DNA of 64,000 nt from Sphingobacterium zeae. Its GTDB lineage: Bacteria; Bacteroidota; Bacteroidia; Sphingobacteriales; Sphingobacteriaceae. The position numbers and the translations under genes are program-made. Positions within the stretch are counted from its first letter, which is position 1. Every line of letters starts with the position of its first letter. Positions 28,319 through 37,706 of this stretch are shown here, piece after piece. The stretch is taken from assembly GCF_030818895.1 (NCBI RefSeq), contig NZ_JAUTBA010000001.1:4340001-4404000 (forward strand), in the 5' to 3' direction. The notes beneath the pieces are model-generated. The model ran no database searches and was not told the origin of the DNA. It saw only the letters and a list, made by a program, of their open reading frames with translations.

Positions 28319-28515
28319 ATTTCTTCTTTTTCACAAAGCTTCGGCCGAGCGCCAAAAGCCATGCAACGAATTGATTATTATATTTCCCTTTAAGTTCAAT
28401 GTTGACAATAGATACACACGACTTGCTATCATAATGTCATTGATTAAATAGCTTTCGATAGGCGCCAGTCGCGCCATGGCTACTCCGACGCCTATTCGTT
28501 TAGTCCAGCTAAAGA

Positions 28516-29838
28516 CTAATGTAGATTGATGGTATGCCCAAGGTCTTCCAGTGACTTCCCTTTTGTCTCCGGCATAAACTTAAGCACATAGATAAGCTGT
28601 AAAACCATAAATAGGGCAAAGATCAAGAAGGTACCGCCCCCGCCGAGCATTTCCGTCAATGCAGGAAAACAAAAGGTAATAATTGCCGCCATCACCCAGT
28701 GTGTCAAGCTGCCGAATGTCTGTCCTTTAGCACGGACATCATTCGGAAAAATTTCCGAAATAAACACCCAAATCACAGCGCCTTGCGAGAATGCGAAAAA
28801 GGCAATAAAACTCATCAGATAGATGGTGATCGCAAAACCCGTCGTTTGACTGGTATAAAAAGCATGGGAAACGAGTGCCAAAGAAACAATCAGTCCAATC
28901 GAGCCCACCAACATTAATTTTCTTCTACCGACCTTATCGATGAAATTGATCGCCAGCAACGTAAAGATAAAATTGACAACCCCGATCCCAACTGTTGAAA
29001 GCAATGAACTCTGTGAGCCCAAACCGGCCATTTCAAATACACGGGGGGCATAATAGATGATTGCGTTAATACCTGAAACCTGATTGAATAGCGCAAAACA
29101 AAAGGCCAATAAAATAGGTTTGACATTTTCGCGAACGAAGAGTTTGCCCTCCCCTGCTGTATTGTTTTTGGACTCCTGAATTTTTGAAATCTCCAGCTCG
29201 TAACCATCCGAGTTGATTTTTTTCATAATTCGTTTTGCTTCAGCTAAATTACCCCTGTGCAGCAGTAACCATCTTGGACTTTCCGGAATAAGGAAGATCA
29301 GACCGAAGAATAATAACGACGGAAAACACTGTACGCCTAACATCCAACGCCAGGACTCCTCCCCTACCTGACCGATAAAGTAATTGGACAGATAGGCAAT
29401 CAGAATCCCCAATACGACGTTGAACTGGAAAAGTCCGACCAATTTTCCACGCGATGCCGCCGGAGATATTTCCGATATATAGATTGGTGCAGTTACCGAA
29501 GAGACGCCAACGCCTATACCACCCAAAAAGCGGAATAAAATAAATATCGTCCAGTCATTCGCCAATGCGCTGCCTATTGCTGAGATAAAGTAAAGAGCTG
29601 CAACCGCAAATAAAGTATTCTTACGCCCCAACTTATCTGAAGGCAGTGCACCCAGCGCTGCTCCAACAACTGTTCCGATCAATGCAATGGCCATGGTCAA
29701 TCCATGCTGAAACTCACTTAAATGCCAGTGTTCCTGCACGGCCTTTTCTGCTCCTGAAATAACCGCTGTATCAAATCCAAATAAAAATCCGCCTAAAGCC
29801 ACTACAAAGGACCAAGCTAGTACCGTGTTTTTGTTCAT
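28516..29838 (-). CDS. MFS sugar porter, probable inner-membrane fructose importer
   Basis: The 440-aa protein has about 12 transmembrane helices. Sugar-porter motifs are FGFDTAVISGA near residue 21, the loop DKLGRKN in the first half, RFLGGIGVG, PESPRWLL after helix 6, and the C-terminal PETKGKSLEDL. It probably carries fructose released in the periplasm into the cytoplasm by proton symport for the fructokinase downstream. It is the first gene of the leftward fructan operon and is divergent from its regulator. A -7-like box lies 25 bp upstream of the start. Confidence 0.9.
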   Translation of the reverse strand: MNKNTVLAWSFVVALGGFLFGFDTAVISGAEKAVQEHWHLSEFQHGLTMAIALIGTVVGAALGALPSDKLGRKNTLFAVAALYFISAIGSALANDWTIFILFRFLGGIGVGVSSVTAPIYISEISPAASRGKLVGLFQFNVVLGILIAYLSNYFIGQVGEESWRWMLGVQCFPSLLFFGLIFLIPESPRWLLLHRGNLAEAKRIMKKINSDGYELEISKIQESKNNTAGEGKLFVRENVKPILLAFCFALFNQVSGINAIIYYAPRVFEMAGLGSQSSLLSTVGIGVVNFIFTLLAINFIDKVGRRKLMLVGSIGLIVSLALVSHAFYTSQTTGFAITIYLMSFIAFFAFSQGAVIWVFISEIFPNDVRAKGQTFGSLTHWVMAAIITFCFPALTEMLGGGGTFLIFALFMVLQLIYVLKFMPETKGKSLEDLGHTINLH

Positions 29839-29862
29839 GTTATGATCTATAATTGATTAATC

Positions 29863-29870
29863 CAAATTTA
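29863..29870 (-). promoter_or_regulatory. Bacteroidota -7 box of the fructan operon
   Basis: On the minus strand the sequence is TAAATTTG, a match to the TAnnTTTG consensus, 25 bp before the transporter ATG. No good -33 TTTG box is seen at the usual spacing, which suits an activator-dependent promoter driven by the divergent hybrid regulator. Confidence 0.5.
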
Positions 29871-30047
29871 ACCCTGGTTTCATCTTAACTTAAATTTGAA
29901 CTTCGCAAAAACATTTATTTATGTAACATTTTTTAAAAAACATTAAAACACTAAAAATCTGAAACTTACACTAGTATTACTTTTTAAAACTTTCACTTTT
30001 TAAACAGAAAATTTAGAAAATGATACATTTTTGAAAGTTTCCATATC

Positions 30048-30064
30048 AGTGTAAAGAATACACT
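30048..30064. promoter_or_regulatory. Inverted repeat in the divergent fructan-PUL promoter region
   Basis: AGTGTA-AAGAA-TACACT is a perfect 6-bp inverted repeat. A third TACACT lies at 29967-29972. The 292-bp region between the MFS and regulator genes is AT-rich. These sites are candidates for binding by the AraC-type domain of the hybrid regulator; this is inference only. Confidence 0.35.
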
Positions 30065-30130
30065 AACAAAGACGAGGTTACCCTAAAAAAACTAAATAAT
30101 GTATATTCGGATATTGAAGGGAAAAAAATC

Positions 30131-32884
30131 ATGGGAAAATATTTCATTTATGGTGGCATATTGATCCTGCTTCTTTTTTGTGGATGTCAACCAATGGTCC
30201 AGAAGAAAAAGCGGATTATTGCTTTTTCACAGTGTATCGGAAATGATGCCTGGCGACAAACCATGCTCGAAGAAATGAAAAGGGAACTTTCCTTCAATCC
30301 GGATATTGACTTTCTTTATCGAGATGCCCATGGCGACAATAATGTCCAGATTAATCAAATTCGGGAATTAGTCAAACAGGATATCGATCTTCTGATTGTA
30401 TCGCCAAATGAGGCCGAGCCCCTTACCCCTATAGTAGATTCGGTATTTCAACGCAATATACCCGTCATCGTAACTGACCGTAAGACATCCTCAGGCCAAT
30501 ATAATGCCTATGTGGGGGCAGACAATCTTGCTATCGGAAAACTGGCGGGCCAGTATAGCCGCACCATTTTACAAAACAATGGTTCGATCGGCCTGGTTAC
30601 TGGATTATCGGGTACATCCGCCTCCATAGAACGTGAAAAAGGCTTTATGCAGCAAATTGGAGATGCTAAAGGGATTCGAACGAGCGGAATCATTCACGGC
30701 GGATGGGAAAAAAACAAAGCTTATTTGGAAACGCGTAAGCATATAGACCAAATGATCCAGAGTGATATCATCTTCACCTTCAATGATCAGATGGCCATGG
30801 GGGTAAAAAAAGCATTGAACGAAGCCCAGATCAAAAAGGACATTAAGATAATCGGTGTTGATGCCCTTCCTGGTCCCGGAAATGGCCTTGAACAGATCAT
30901 ACAGGGCAAAATGTTCGCTTCCATACTCTACCCCACTGGCGGAGCCGAAGCCATTCGAACGGCCTTGGCTATCATCAACCACCAAAACTACCGCCGCGAG
31001 AATATACTCGCAACCTCTGTCATCGATAAAACCAACGCGGAGTTGCTTGCCCTGCAGTCGGATAAAATAAAGCAACAGCAGCTCGATATAGACAAAAGAC
31101 AGGAATTCATTACGGAACAGAATAAGATTTACCAAAGTCAAAAGTCGGTTCTTAATGTACTGGTCGTTAGCTTGGTGCTTGCTGTTGTCTTTGGTGGCAT
31201 TTCTATTATCGTGATCAGGAGCAACTGGGAAAAGAACAAACATCTGGAAATCCAAAATAGTGAGATCCTTGCGCAACAAAAACAGATCGTCGAGATGAAC
31301 AGCCAGATCCAGCAAGCGGCAGAAATCAAGAATAATTTCTTCACCAACATCTCACATGAATTTAAAACACCACTGACCCTTATTATAGCGCCTATCGAGG
31401 ACCTTGAATTACGAAAAGACCTGCCAGAAGAAGTCAAAGAACAGTTGTCGCGCGTCAAGCGGAATGCAAAAAAACTACAGCGTTTGGTTACCGACCTCAT
31501 TGATATCCACCGAATCAGTAAATCAAAAATTAGGTTACATGCGTCTATCGTTTATATCGATCCATTCATCCAGCAGGTAATAGGTAGTTTCAAACCGCTA
31601 TTTAAGAAAAACAGAATCTCGGTCAGTTATATCAACAAAACGAGTTTGAAAGAGGTTTGGATGGACGAATACCTCATGGAACAGGTCCTATCCAACTTAT
31701 TATCCAATGCGATCAAACATACTTCAGCCAGCGGCAGAATTGAAATTATACTAGAAGAAAACAATTTCAAGGACTATTTTTATCTACGCGTATTGGATAA
31801 TGGTCTGGGAATTGCGCCGGTTGATATTGAGCATATTTTTGATCCTTTTTACCAAGGAGCCGGCAGCCGTAACGGATCCGGAATCGGACTTGCATACAGC
31901 AAACAGATCGTCGAACTGCATCATGGCCAGATCACCGTGAGCAGCAAGCCCGGCCATGGATCGATCTTCACCCTCCGCATGCCAATTGGGAACGGTCATT
32001 ATGAACCTGCTGAACTGGCCGGTTTCGACAGTGGAGAAAAACCATTGTTTCAGGAACAAGATCTACTGGACACGACAGCAAAGGTGGTAGACAACAATCT
32101 TTCTTTTCGATCCAACAAATCGAAGAGCATTATGATCGTCGAAGATAATGATGAAATCAGAGACTATCTCCGCTCGTTATTGGAACAGGATTACAACCTG
32201 TTTCTGGCGAAGGATGCCCAGCAAGCCACTAGTATGATGAAGACACATTTTCCAGACCTGGTGATCACCGATATTATGCTTCCTGATGGAAGCGGACTGG
32301 ATATTTTGAAAGACATCAAAGCCTTTTATCAGACCGCACATATTCCCGTCATCTTACTGAGTGCACTTGCCAACGAGGAGACCATGCTTGAGGGGAGCAA
32401 ATTAATGGCCGATGACTATATTACTAAGCCATTCAATGCCGAACTGCTGCGGATACGTATTTCAAATATTCTTCAATCGCGTCATCAGCTTAAAGAAAAA
32501 TATAGCAGCAACGTCGAACAGTTTGAGCGTACTCAAGCCGAACAGGTCAACGATAGCGACAGAAGATTCCTAAACAATCTCTCCGCCATTGTCGAATCCA
32601 AGTTATCGGATCAGCGGTTAAGCGTCGACGGGATTGCCAACGACCTCCATCTCTCACGCGTTCAGCTCTATCGTAAGGTGAAACAGCTGCTCGACTGCAG
32701 TGTCAATGAGTATATTGTGGAACGAAGATTAAAGAAAGCCAAAAGCATGATGGCTGAGGGTCTAACCATCAACGAAATATTTAGTAGTGTCGGCTTTTCA
32801 TCAGCATCTTACTTCGCGTCGGCCTTCAAAAAGAAATATGGTCAGTCCCCAAGTGCTTTCAAAAAAGAACTCGACAAAAAATAG
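30131..32884 (+). CDS. Hybrid two-component system regulator with periplasmic sugar-binding sensor
   Basis: The 917-aa protein combines a complete signalling chain. Residues ~28-305 are a type-I periplasmic-binding-protein domain (IIAFSQCIGNDAWRQTML; DLLIVSPNEAEPL; IIGVDALPGPGNG), followed by a coiled coil and one membrane helix (~340-363). HisKA has His409 in TNISHEFKTPLT, then the HATPase with N, G1 and G2 boxes (LLSNAIKH; VLDNGLGI; GSGIGLAYS). The receiver has Asp714 (VITDIMLPDG) and the AraC helix-turn-helix lies at ~820-917. B. thetaiotaomicron uses the same architecture to sense fructose. The N-terminus LLLFCGCQ is lipobox-like. The gene is divergent from the fructan operon and should activate it. 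Confidence 0.93.
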   Translation: MGKYFIYGGILILLLFCGCQPMVQKKKRIIAFSQCIGNDAWRQTMLEEMKRELSFNPDIDFLYRDAHGDNNVQINQIRELVKQDIDLLIVSPNEAEPLTPIVDSVFQRNIPVIVTDRKTSSGQYNAYVGADNLAIGKLAGQYSRTILQNNGSIGLVTGLSGTSASIEREKGFMQQIGDAKGIRTSGIIHGGWEKNKAYLETRKHIDQMIQSDIIFTFNDQMAMGVKKALNEAQIKKDIKIIGVDALPGPGNGLEQIIQGKMFASILYPTGGAEAIRTALAIINHQNYRRENILATSVIDKTNAELLALQSDKIKQQQLDIDKRQEFITEQNKIYQSQKSVLNVLVVSLVLAVVFGGISIIVIRSNWEKNKHLEIQNSEILAQQKQIVEMNSQIQQAAEIKNNFFTNISHEFKTPLTLIIAPIEDLELRKDLPEEVKEQLSRVKRNAKKLQRLVTDLIDIHRISKSKIRLHASIVYIDPFIQQVIGSFKPLFKKNRISVSYINKTSLKEVWMDEYLMEQVLSNLLSNAIKHTSASGRIEIILEENNFKDYFYLRVLDNGLGIAPVDIEHIFDPFYQGAGSRNGSGIGLAYSKQIVELHHGQITVSSKPGHGSIFTLRMPIGNGHYEPAELAGFDSGEKPLFQEQDLLDTTAKVVDNNLSFRSNKSKSIMIVEDNDEIRDYLRSLLEQDYNLFLAKDAQQATSMMKTHFPDLVITDIMLPDGSGLDILKDIKAFYQTAHIPVILLSALANEETMLEGSKLMADDYITKPFNAELLRIRISNILQSRHQLKEKYSSNVEQFERTQAEQVNDSDRRFLNNLSAIVESKLSDQRLSVDGIANDLHLSRVQLYRKVKQLLDCSVNEYIVERRLKKAKSMMAEGLTINEIFSSVGFSSASYFASAFKKKYGQSPSAFKKELDKK

Positions 32885-33004
32885 CCTGTCACTGGATAGA
32901 TGAATACAGCAACGATCCAGTTGCTTATTCACACAATGAACGACTTTGGCTTTCAGTCCAAAAGTTTCGCATCATTGTTTAACATATTGGCTACTCGCCT
33001 AAAG

Positions 33005-33059
33005 CAAGCAAGGTGGTTAAGTGCATATCACACTTAACTACCTTGCTTGTTTATTTTTT
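33005..33059 (+). terminator. Intrinsic terminator of the hybrid regulator gene
   Basis: A 19-bp stem (33005-33023 with 33031-33049, one G-U pair) has a 7-nt loop and is followed by TTTATTTTTT. It is a strong rho-independent terminator on the plus strand. The hairpin may also serve the converging GH92 gene, although its minus-strand tail is poor in T. Confidence 0.88.
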
Positions 33060-33109
33060 GGTTTGTTGGTTTGCTTGCTTCTAAAATATAGCTTTAGAAA
33101 AAAACCGTG

Positions 33110-35371
33110 TTACTCTGCTGTTCCCCAATTTCGATTTGCTTTATCCCCCATCACAAACTCCAACGTGCCACCTTTCAGCAAATCGGCATGGGTCAGCTTT
33201 GGAACGTTCAACTCCTTTCCATTCAATTTCGCCGACTGAATGTATTTGTTTCTTGCCGATGCATTCTTGCCGATAATAACAAAAGACTTACCATTAGGAA
33301 GCTGTATGCTCACCTTCTGGAAAAATGGAGATCCGATGCTGTAGGACGTCAAACCCGGGGTAACCGGATAGAAGCCCATTTGTGAAAAGACCACAAAAGC
33401 AGACATTCCACCACCGTCTTCATCTCCCGGCACCCCCATTAAATCGTTTCTAAACCATTCCCCGATCAGCTTGCGTATCCTTTTCTGTGTCATCCAAGGT
33501 TGTCCCGCATAGTTATATAGATAAGGAATATGCAAAGCCGGCTCGTTTGCCATCGAAAATTGTCCGACATTTCCCGTGTGGTCTGGAAGCTGTGCATAAA
33601 AGTCAAACTTTGAACGCCCCAAAGGCTGCTGGAACATCTCATCAAGGTACTTGACAAAAGATTCGTTCCCACCCATCAGTTTGATCAGATCGGGAATATT
33701 ATGCTGCACATCCCAGCGGTAGATCCAGGCATTGTTTTCACCGTAATATTCCCGTGCTCCCTGTCCGCCAGAAAACACATAATCAAAAGGCATGATAAAA
33801 TTTCCCTTGTCATCTTTGGGATGGAAAAATTTGGTCTGTTCGTTGAAAAGATTTCTATAATTGAAAGATTGCTTCATAAAGAGATCATAATCAGCCTGAA
33901 TACCCAATTCTTGAGCAAGCTGTGCCAAGCACCATAAATCGTAAGAGGTACCCAAGGTTACTGCGACCGGTTGTCTCCGTTCAAAACCGTTTACTTCTGG
34001 TATCGTTTCTTTCTCTCCTGGGTACAATGCTGGAATATAGCCTTTCTCCTTAAAAAATTCGTCTAATTTTCCTGCCGGTTTACCCGACCATGGAGCCAAA
34101 GTCTTTTCTGTAATTGCACCTTTTGCCGCCAGATAAGCTTTCTTGATATCAAAATTGCGCACTCCCTTGCGGTAAGCATCCAATAAAGTTGCTACGCCAT
34201 GATTGGAATTCATACGCCTACTATCGCCCGTGATCTCAGGAAAAGTGGGCAACCAAGGCTGTTCCATTTGCTCGGACATCCGGACAAAAGAATTGAGGAT
34301 CATGGATTCTGTGTTGGGATCCAAGAGTACCCGTAATGGGTGATGTGCCCGGTAAGAGTCCCAGATCCAGTCATCTGTAAAGAAAGGTTTACCTTCGTCC
34401 TGATGTACCTTTCCGTCGAACGCGCTGTAATAGCGACCATCTTCAGAAATATTGACAGGTCTTTCGTAGCTACGGTATAACGATGTGTAAAATACGTGCT
34501 TATTGGATTCATTTCCGTCTTCCACAGCAATTTTACCTAAGGCGTCGTTCCATATTTTACGCCCTTTATCAGCAAGCTTTTCCCGATCAAAACCGCTGAT
34601 CTCACGCTTTAAATTCGCTTTGGCTTGTGCGACATCAATAAATGAAACACCATATTTCATGCGCAAGCTAGTGCCTGCCTGACTGAACTCCAATATCATA
34701 CACGAATTCTTACCAGCAGCTTCAGTGGCATTTTCCAGTTGTTGGCCTTGCAGTCGCTTCACAGCAACAGGTTTGGATTCTGGAACGGCATAAATATAGA
34801 CATACGTGCCATTTCCAATATCCTGTACCCCAGAAAGTCCCTCGCCATCCCATTGAAGTTTTCCCTGCTGCGAGTTGAACTGAAGATATTTTTTCGAGGT
34901 GTTGGGAAATTTAAAGGTATACACCCCCGACTGATGCGACAACGCATAGTCTACCTGAATATTCTCTTGATCCAATAACACGGAATACGCATACGGATGA
35001 ATTTCCTCCTGATCGTAACTATACAATTGTACCGGTTTCAAAGCGCTTGGCAATTTTACCATTGGGCTAAGGTTGAAAGCCGATCTTCCACGATGGCTGG
35101 TAACGATAAGCGGCAGACCAAACAGACGATCTGAAGTATAGTCTCCCCGCTCAGGATAAACGCGCAAAAGGCTGTTTGGCAAGTGAACCGTTGGGTAGGT
35201 TGGTACCAATAAATGACTGATGTTCCCCATGTATGGATTGACATAGTCCACATAGTCTTTCGTCATTTTACCTTGGGAAAAACCTTTTAGCATACTGAAC
35301 GAAAGAAAAGAACAGCAACAGATTGTGCGTAACAAGGTATTGGTTTTACGTTTGATATTTTTTGTTAACAT
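33110..35371 (-). CDS. Secreted GH92 alpha-mannosidase family enzyme
   Basis: Starting at 35371 (MLTKNIKRKTNTLLRTICCC, a signal peptide) the protein has 753 aa; the frame extends to 35464 without family similarity. GH92 landmarks: YVDYVNPYMGN at the mature N-terminus, FFTDDWIWDSYRAHHPL, ANEPALHIPYLYNYAGQPW, and PGDEDGGGMSAFVVFSQMGF with the catalytic-domain acidic residues, ending in a typical sandwich. GH92 enzymes are calcium-dependent exo-alpha-mannosidases. The N-terminal half differs from the best-known mannosidases, so linkage is uncertain. It is a single gene between the fructan locus and locus C, with no SusC/D or mannose genes beside it. Confidence 0.9.
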   Translation of the reverse strand: MLTKNIKRKTNTLLRTICCCSFLSFSMLKGFSQGKMTKDYVDYVNPYMGNISHLLVPTYPTVHLPNSLLRVYPERGDYTSDRLFGLPLIVTSHRGRSAFNLSPMVKLPSALKPVQLYSYDQEEIHPYAYSVLLDQENIQVDYALSHQSGVYTFKFPNTSKKYLQFNSQQGKLQWDGEGLSGVQDIGNGTYVYIYAVPESKPVAVKRLQGQQLENATEAAGKNSCMILEFSQAGTSLRMKYGVSFIDVAQAKANLKREISGFDREKLADKGRKIWNDALGKIAVEDGNESNKHVFYTSLYRSYERPVNISEDGRYYSAFDGKVHQDEGKPFFTDDWIWDSYRAHHPLRVLLDPNTESMILNSFVRMSEQMEQPWLPTFPEITGDSRRMNSNHGVATLLDAYRKGVRNFDIKKAYLAAKGAITEKTLAPWSGKPAGKLDEFFKEKGYIPALYPGEKETIPEVNGFERRQPVAVTLGTSYDLWCLAQLAQELGIQADYDLFMKQSFNYRNLFNEQTKFFHPKDDKGNFIMPFDYVFSGGQGAREYYGENNAWIYRWDVQHNIPDLIKLMGGNESFVKYLDEMFQQPLGRSKFDFYAQLPDHTGNVGQFSMANEPALHIPYLYNYAGQPWMTQKRIRKLIGEWFRNDLMGVPGDEDGGGMSAFVVFSQMGFYPVTPGLTSYSIGSPFFQKVSIQLPNGKSFVIIGKNASARNKYIQSAKLNGKELNVPKLTHADLLKGGTLEFVMGDKANRNWGTAE

Positions 35372-35992
35372 TTTAAACAATTGAATATTTGATGGTTTGA
35401 GAGCAAAACAGTGTTCCGCCCTTAAAGTTAATTGTTTCTGACCATATATCGTCTTCGTGCCCATCGATTATTTGCGGCCTATCGACAAACGAGTGTGTTC
35501 ACCTTTAAATTGTCATGACATCTTAAATTCGAAAGGTGGATATCAAAACAGAATTTTTATTGTAATCTATTGAAAAAACTATGTAATATTCAGCCAACCG
35601 ATACAGATAAATGCTTATTTAATAATTTATTCGAAAAATTGAATGTGGATTTTATTTTAGTTTTATTCAACCTAATTTTGATAGCAATACAAACTAAAGA
35701 CCAATTTGTTATGAATTTAAACCCTCCTAAGCATGTCAGTTGCTTTAACCATCATTGTTGATGTTATTGATAAAAACTTAAAAAGGCAGCTCTTTGTGTT
35801 AAAAAAATCTGATCGCGAAAGTATATTAAAGGCTTTAAAGCGCTCCAACTAATGGTCAATAAATTGATTATAACTAAGTAAAAAATACCGATACACCTTG
35901 TCCTTATTTAATTAAATGAGTATAATTGAAAAAAGTAAATTCCTTTAAAAGGTATATAGCTTGGAGGAAATCCGCTTCACACTTCAAATATC
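35372..35992. other. AT-rich intergenic region between GH92 and locus C sigma gene
   Basis: About 620 bp without a convincing gene. It must hold the promoters of the leftward GH92 gene and of the rightward sigma gene. A small open frame at 35570-35761 has no start context or recognisable family and very AT-rich codons. GCTTTAAAGC at 35832-35841 is a short palindrome. Nothing else is recognised. Confidence 0.6.
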
Positions 35993-36583
35993 ATGAAAAA
36001 CGATAAATATGCATCTCACAACGACGAAAGCTTATTAATTGGGCTCAGAGGAGGCGATTTAGCGGCTTTCAACATTTTATATGATAAGTATTGGTCAGTA
36101 CTTTTAGATGAATCATATAAACGGCTTGAGGACCTAGCTTCCTGTGAGGAAATTGTACAAGACATATTTATCGACCTTTGGAAACACGGCTCTAAGAGAG
36201 ACATCAACAATGTGGAAGCATACCTTTTTACCTGCATGAAATACAAAGTTTTCGAAACATATAAAAAAAATAGACGAACAACAGCACTTATTGAAGAAAA
36301 TTCCTCATACTACCAAAGACAAGACAATACAGCGGGAGACCTGTACGACGAAAAGGATCTAAAATCTTTGATTGAACAATGGGTAGCCAATCTTCCGCAA
36401 AAAAGAAAAGAAATCTTTAAAATGCGGTATCTGGACGGACTCACCACAAAAGAAATCAGCGATATAACGGAGACATCCCAAAATACAGTCCAAAATCATC
36501 TTGGTGTGTCAATACACAAACTGAAAAAACTCATTATCCAGCATTTTCTGACTCTTCTTTTAATTTTATTCAACTGTAAATAA
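35993..36583 (+). CDS. ECF RNA polymerase sigma factor (locus C)
   Basis: The 196-aa protein has region 2 (FNILYDKYWSVLLDESYKRL; CEEIVQDIFIDLWKHG) and region 4 (LPQKRKEIFKMRYLDGLTTK then EISDITETSQNTVQNHL). It starts a rightward cluster with fecR, STN-susC, susD and a thioredoxin-family gene, so it is likely the transport-activated sigma of that cluster. A purine-rich GGAGG lies about 30 bp before the ATG. Confidence 0.92.
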   Translation: MKNDKYASHNDESLLIGLRGGDLAAFNILYDKYWSVLLDESYKRLEDLASCEEIVQDIFIDLWKHGSKRDINNVEAYLFTCMKYKVFETYKKNRRTTALIEENSSYYQRQDNTAGDLYDEKDLKSLIEQWVANLPQKRKEIFKMRYLDGLTTKEISDITETSQNTVQNHLGVSIHKLKKLIIQHFLTLLLILFNCK

Positions 36584-36666
36584 GTTATTTACAAATAAAG
36601 CAAGATTTGCACTAGTACATAATGCCCCCTCAGGGACACTATTGTAGTGAACATTGTACTCATCCT

Positions 36667-37683
36667 ATGCAATATCCTAACCAAGAGCTTGAAAAGCTCA
36701 TTGACAAATACTTAAAGGGCGAAGCCAATTCGCAAGAGATCGACACCGTAGAGCGTTTTTTCGATTCATTCTCATCACGGTCGAGTTTACTCAAAACACT
36801 TCCTGAAGAAGTGCAGCACGCCTTAAAAAATCGTATCCATAGCGGTATTATGACAAGATTATCGCTTAGAAAGAAACGCTCTTTCAGTTTATCTCAAATT
36901 GCCGCAGCCGCTGCCGTCTTGTGTATTGCATTTGCTGGCGTATATTTATACAAAACAAAAGCGCCCAACAATCAAGAGATCATCTTATCGAATGGACAAC
37001 AGCGTCAAATTGTACTACAAGACGGGACAAAAGTTACACTCAATGCCTCGAGCAAAATAATATATCCTGCTTCATTCAAAGACTCAAGCTCACGCGAAGT
37101 GACTTTAATCGGGGAAGCATTTTTTGATGTCACAAAAGATCCCGCTAAACCTTTCCTTATTCATACACCGAGAATGGAAATCAGTGTCTTGGGGACTGCC
37201 TTCAATGTGCGTGATTATGCAGAAGAAAATGATGCCGAAACAGCTTTAGTGCGTGGTAAGGTATCGATCTGGAAAACAGGAGCCAACGCTCAGAAATTCA
37301 TCTTAAAGCCCAAACAAAAATTTGTTATCACAAAAACAGCTGAATCTAAAGAGGTATCGCCCTCCAGCGTCCATAAATCTGCAGCGACTCCTATGTCCGT
37401 AGCTATACAGCCATTCGTTATCGCTGAAAATGATGGTTCTGCTCTAGAAACTGAATGGTTATTAAATCGTATAACAATCCAAGAGGAGAGATTACTTGAT
37501 ATCGCATTGAAACTGGAACGCATGTACGGGGTGGAGATCAAAATTACAAATCAAGCGACTGCCAGCAAACGCTACTCAGCGATATTCGAAAACGAACAAC
37601 TCGAAAATATTCTTAAAGCATTACAAACTGTCAACTACTTTCAAATTAAAAAAACGGGGAAAAATCAATTCGAATTATTTTAA
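36667..37683 (+). CDS. FecR-type anti-sigma factor (locus C)
   Basis: ATG 36667 gives MQYPNQELEKLIDKYLKGEA, the usual FecR start; an ATG at 36622 adds 15 residues without similarity. The protein has 338 aa with a cytoplasmic helical N-terminus, a membrane helix (IAAAAAVLCIAFAGVYLY), a FecR domain (LQDGTKVTLNASSKIIYPAS; VTLIGEAFFDVTKDPAKPF; ISVLGTAFNVRDYAE), and a C-terminal STN-like segment (IALKLERMYGVEIKI). It should restrain the sigma factor until the STN domain of the downstream SusC protein signals. It lies between the sigma and susC genes. Confidence 0.92.
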   Translation: MQYPNQELEKLIDKYLKGEANSQEIDTVERFFDSFSSRSSLLKTLPEEVQHALKNRIHSGIMTRLSLRKKRSFSLSQIAAAAAVLCIAFAGVYLYKTKAPNNQEIILSNGQQRQIVLQDGTKVTLNASSKIIYPASFKDSSSREVTLIGEAFFDVTKDPAKPFLIHTPRMEISVLGTAFNVRDYAEENDAETALVRGKVSIWKTGANAQKFILKPKQKFVITKTAESKEVSPSSVHKSAATPMSVAIQPFVIAENDGSALETEWLLNRITIQEERLLDIALKLERMYGVEIKITNQATASKRYSAIFENEQLENILKALQTVNYFQIKKTGKNQFELF

Positions 37684-37706
37684 AAATATCAACCTATATA
37701 ACTCAC

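Noticed and set aside
28458..28495. Inverted ATAGGCG/CGCCTAT between transporter and fructokinase genes
   Set aside because: Only 7 bp with a long GC-rich loop and no T-run; too weak to call a terminator or operator.
35570..35761. Small plus-strand frame in the long intergenic region
   Set aside because: Very AT-rich, no recognisable domain, no conserved context seen; likely chance.
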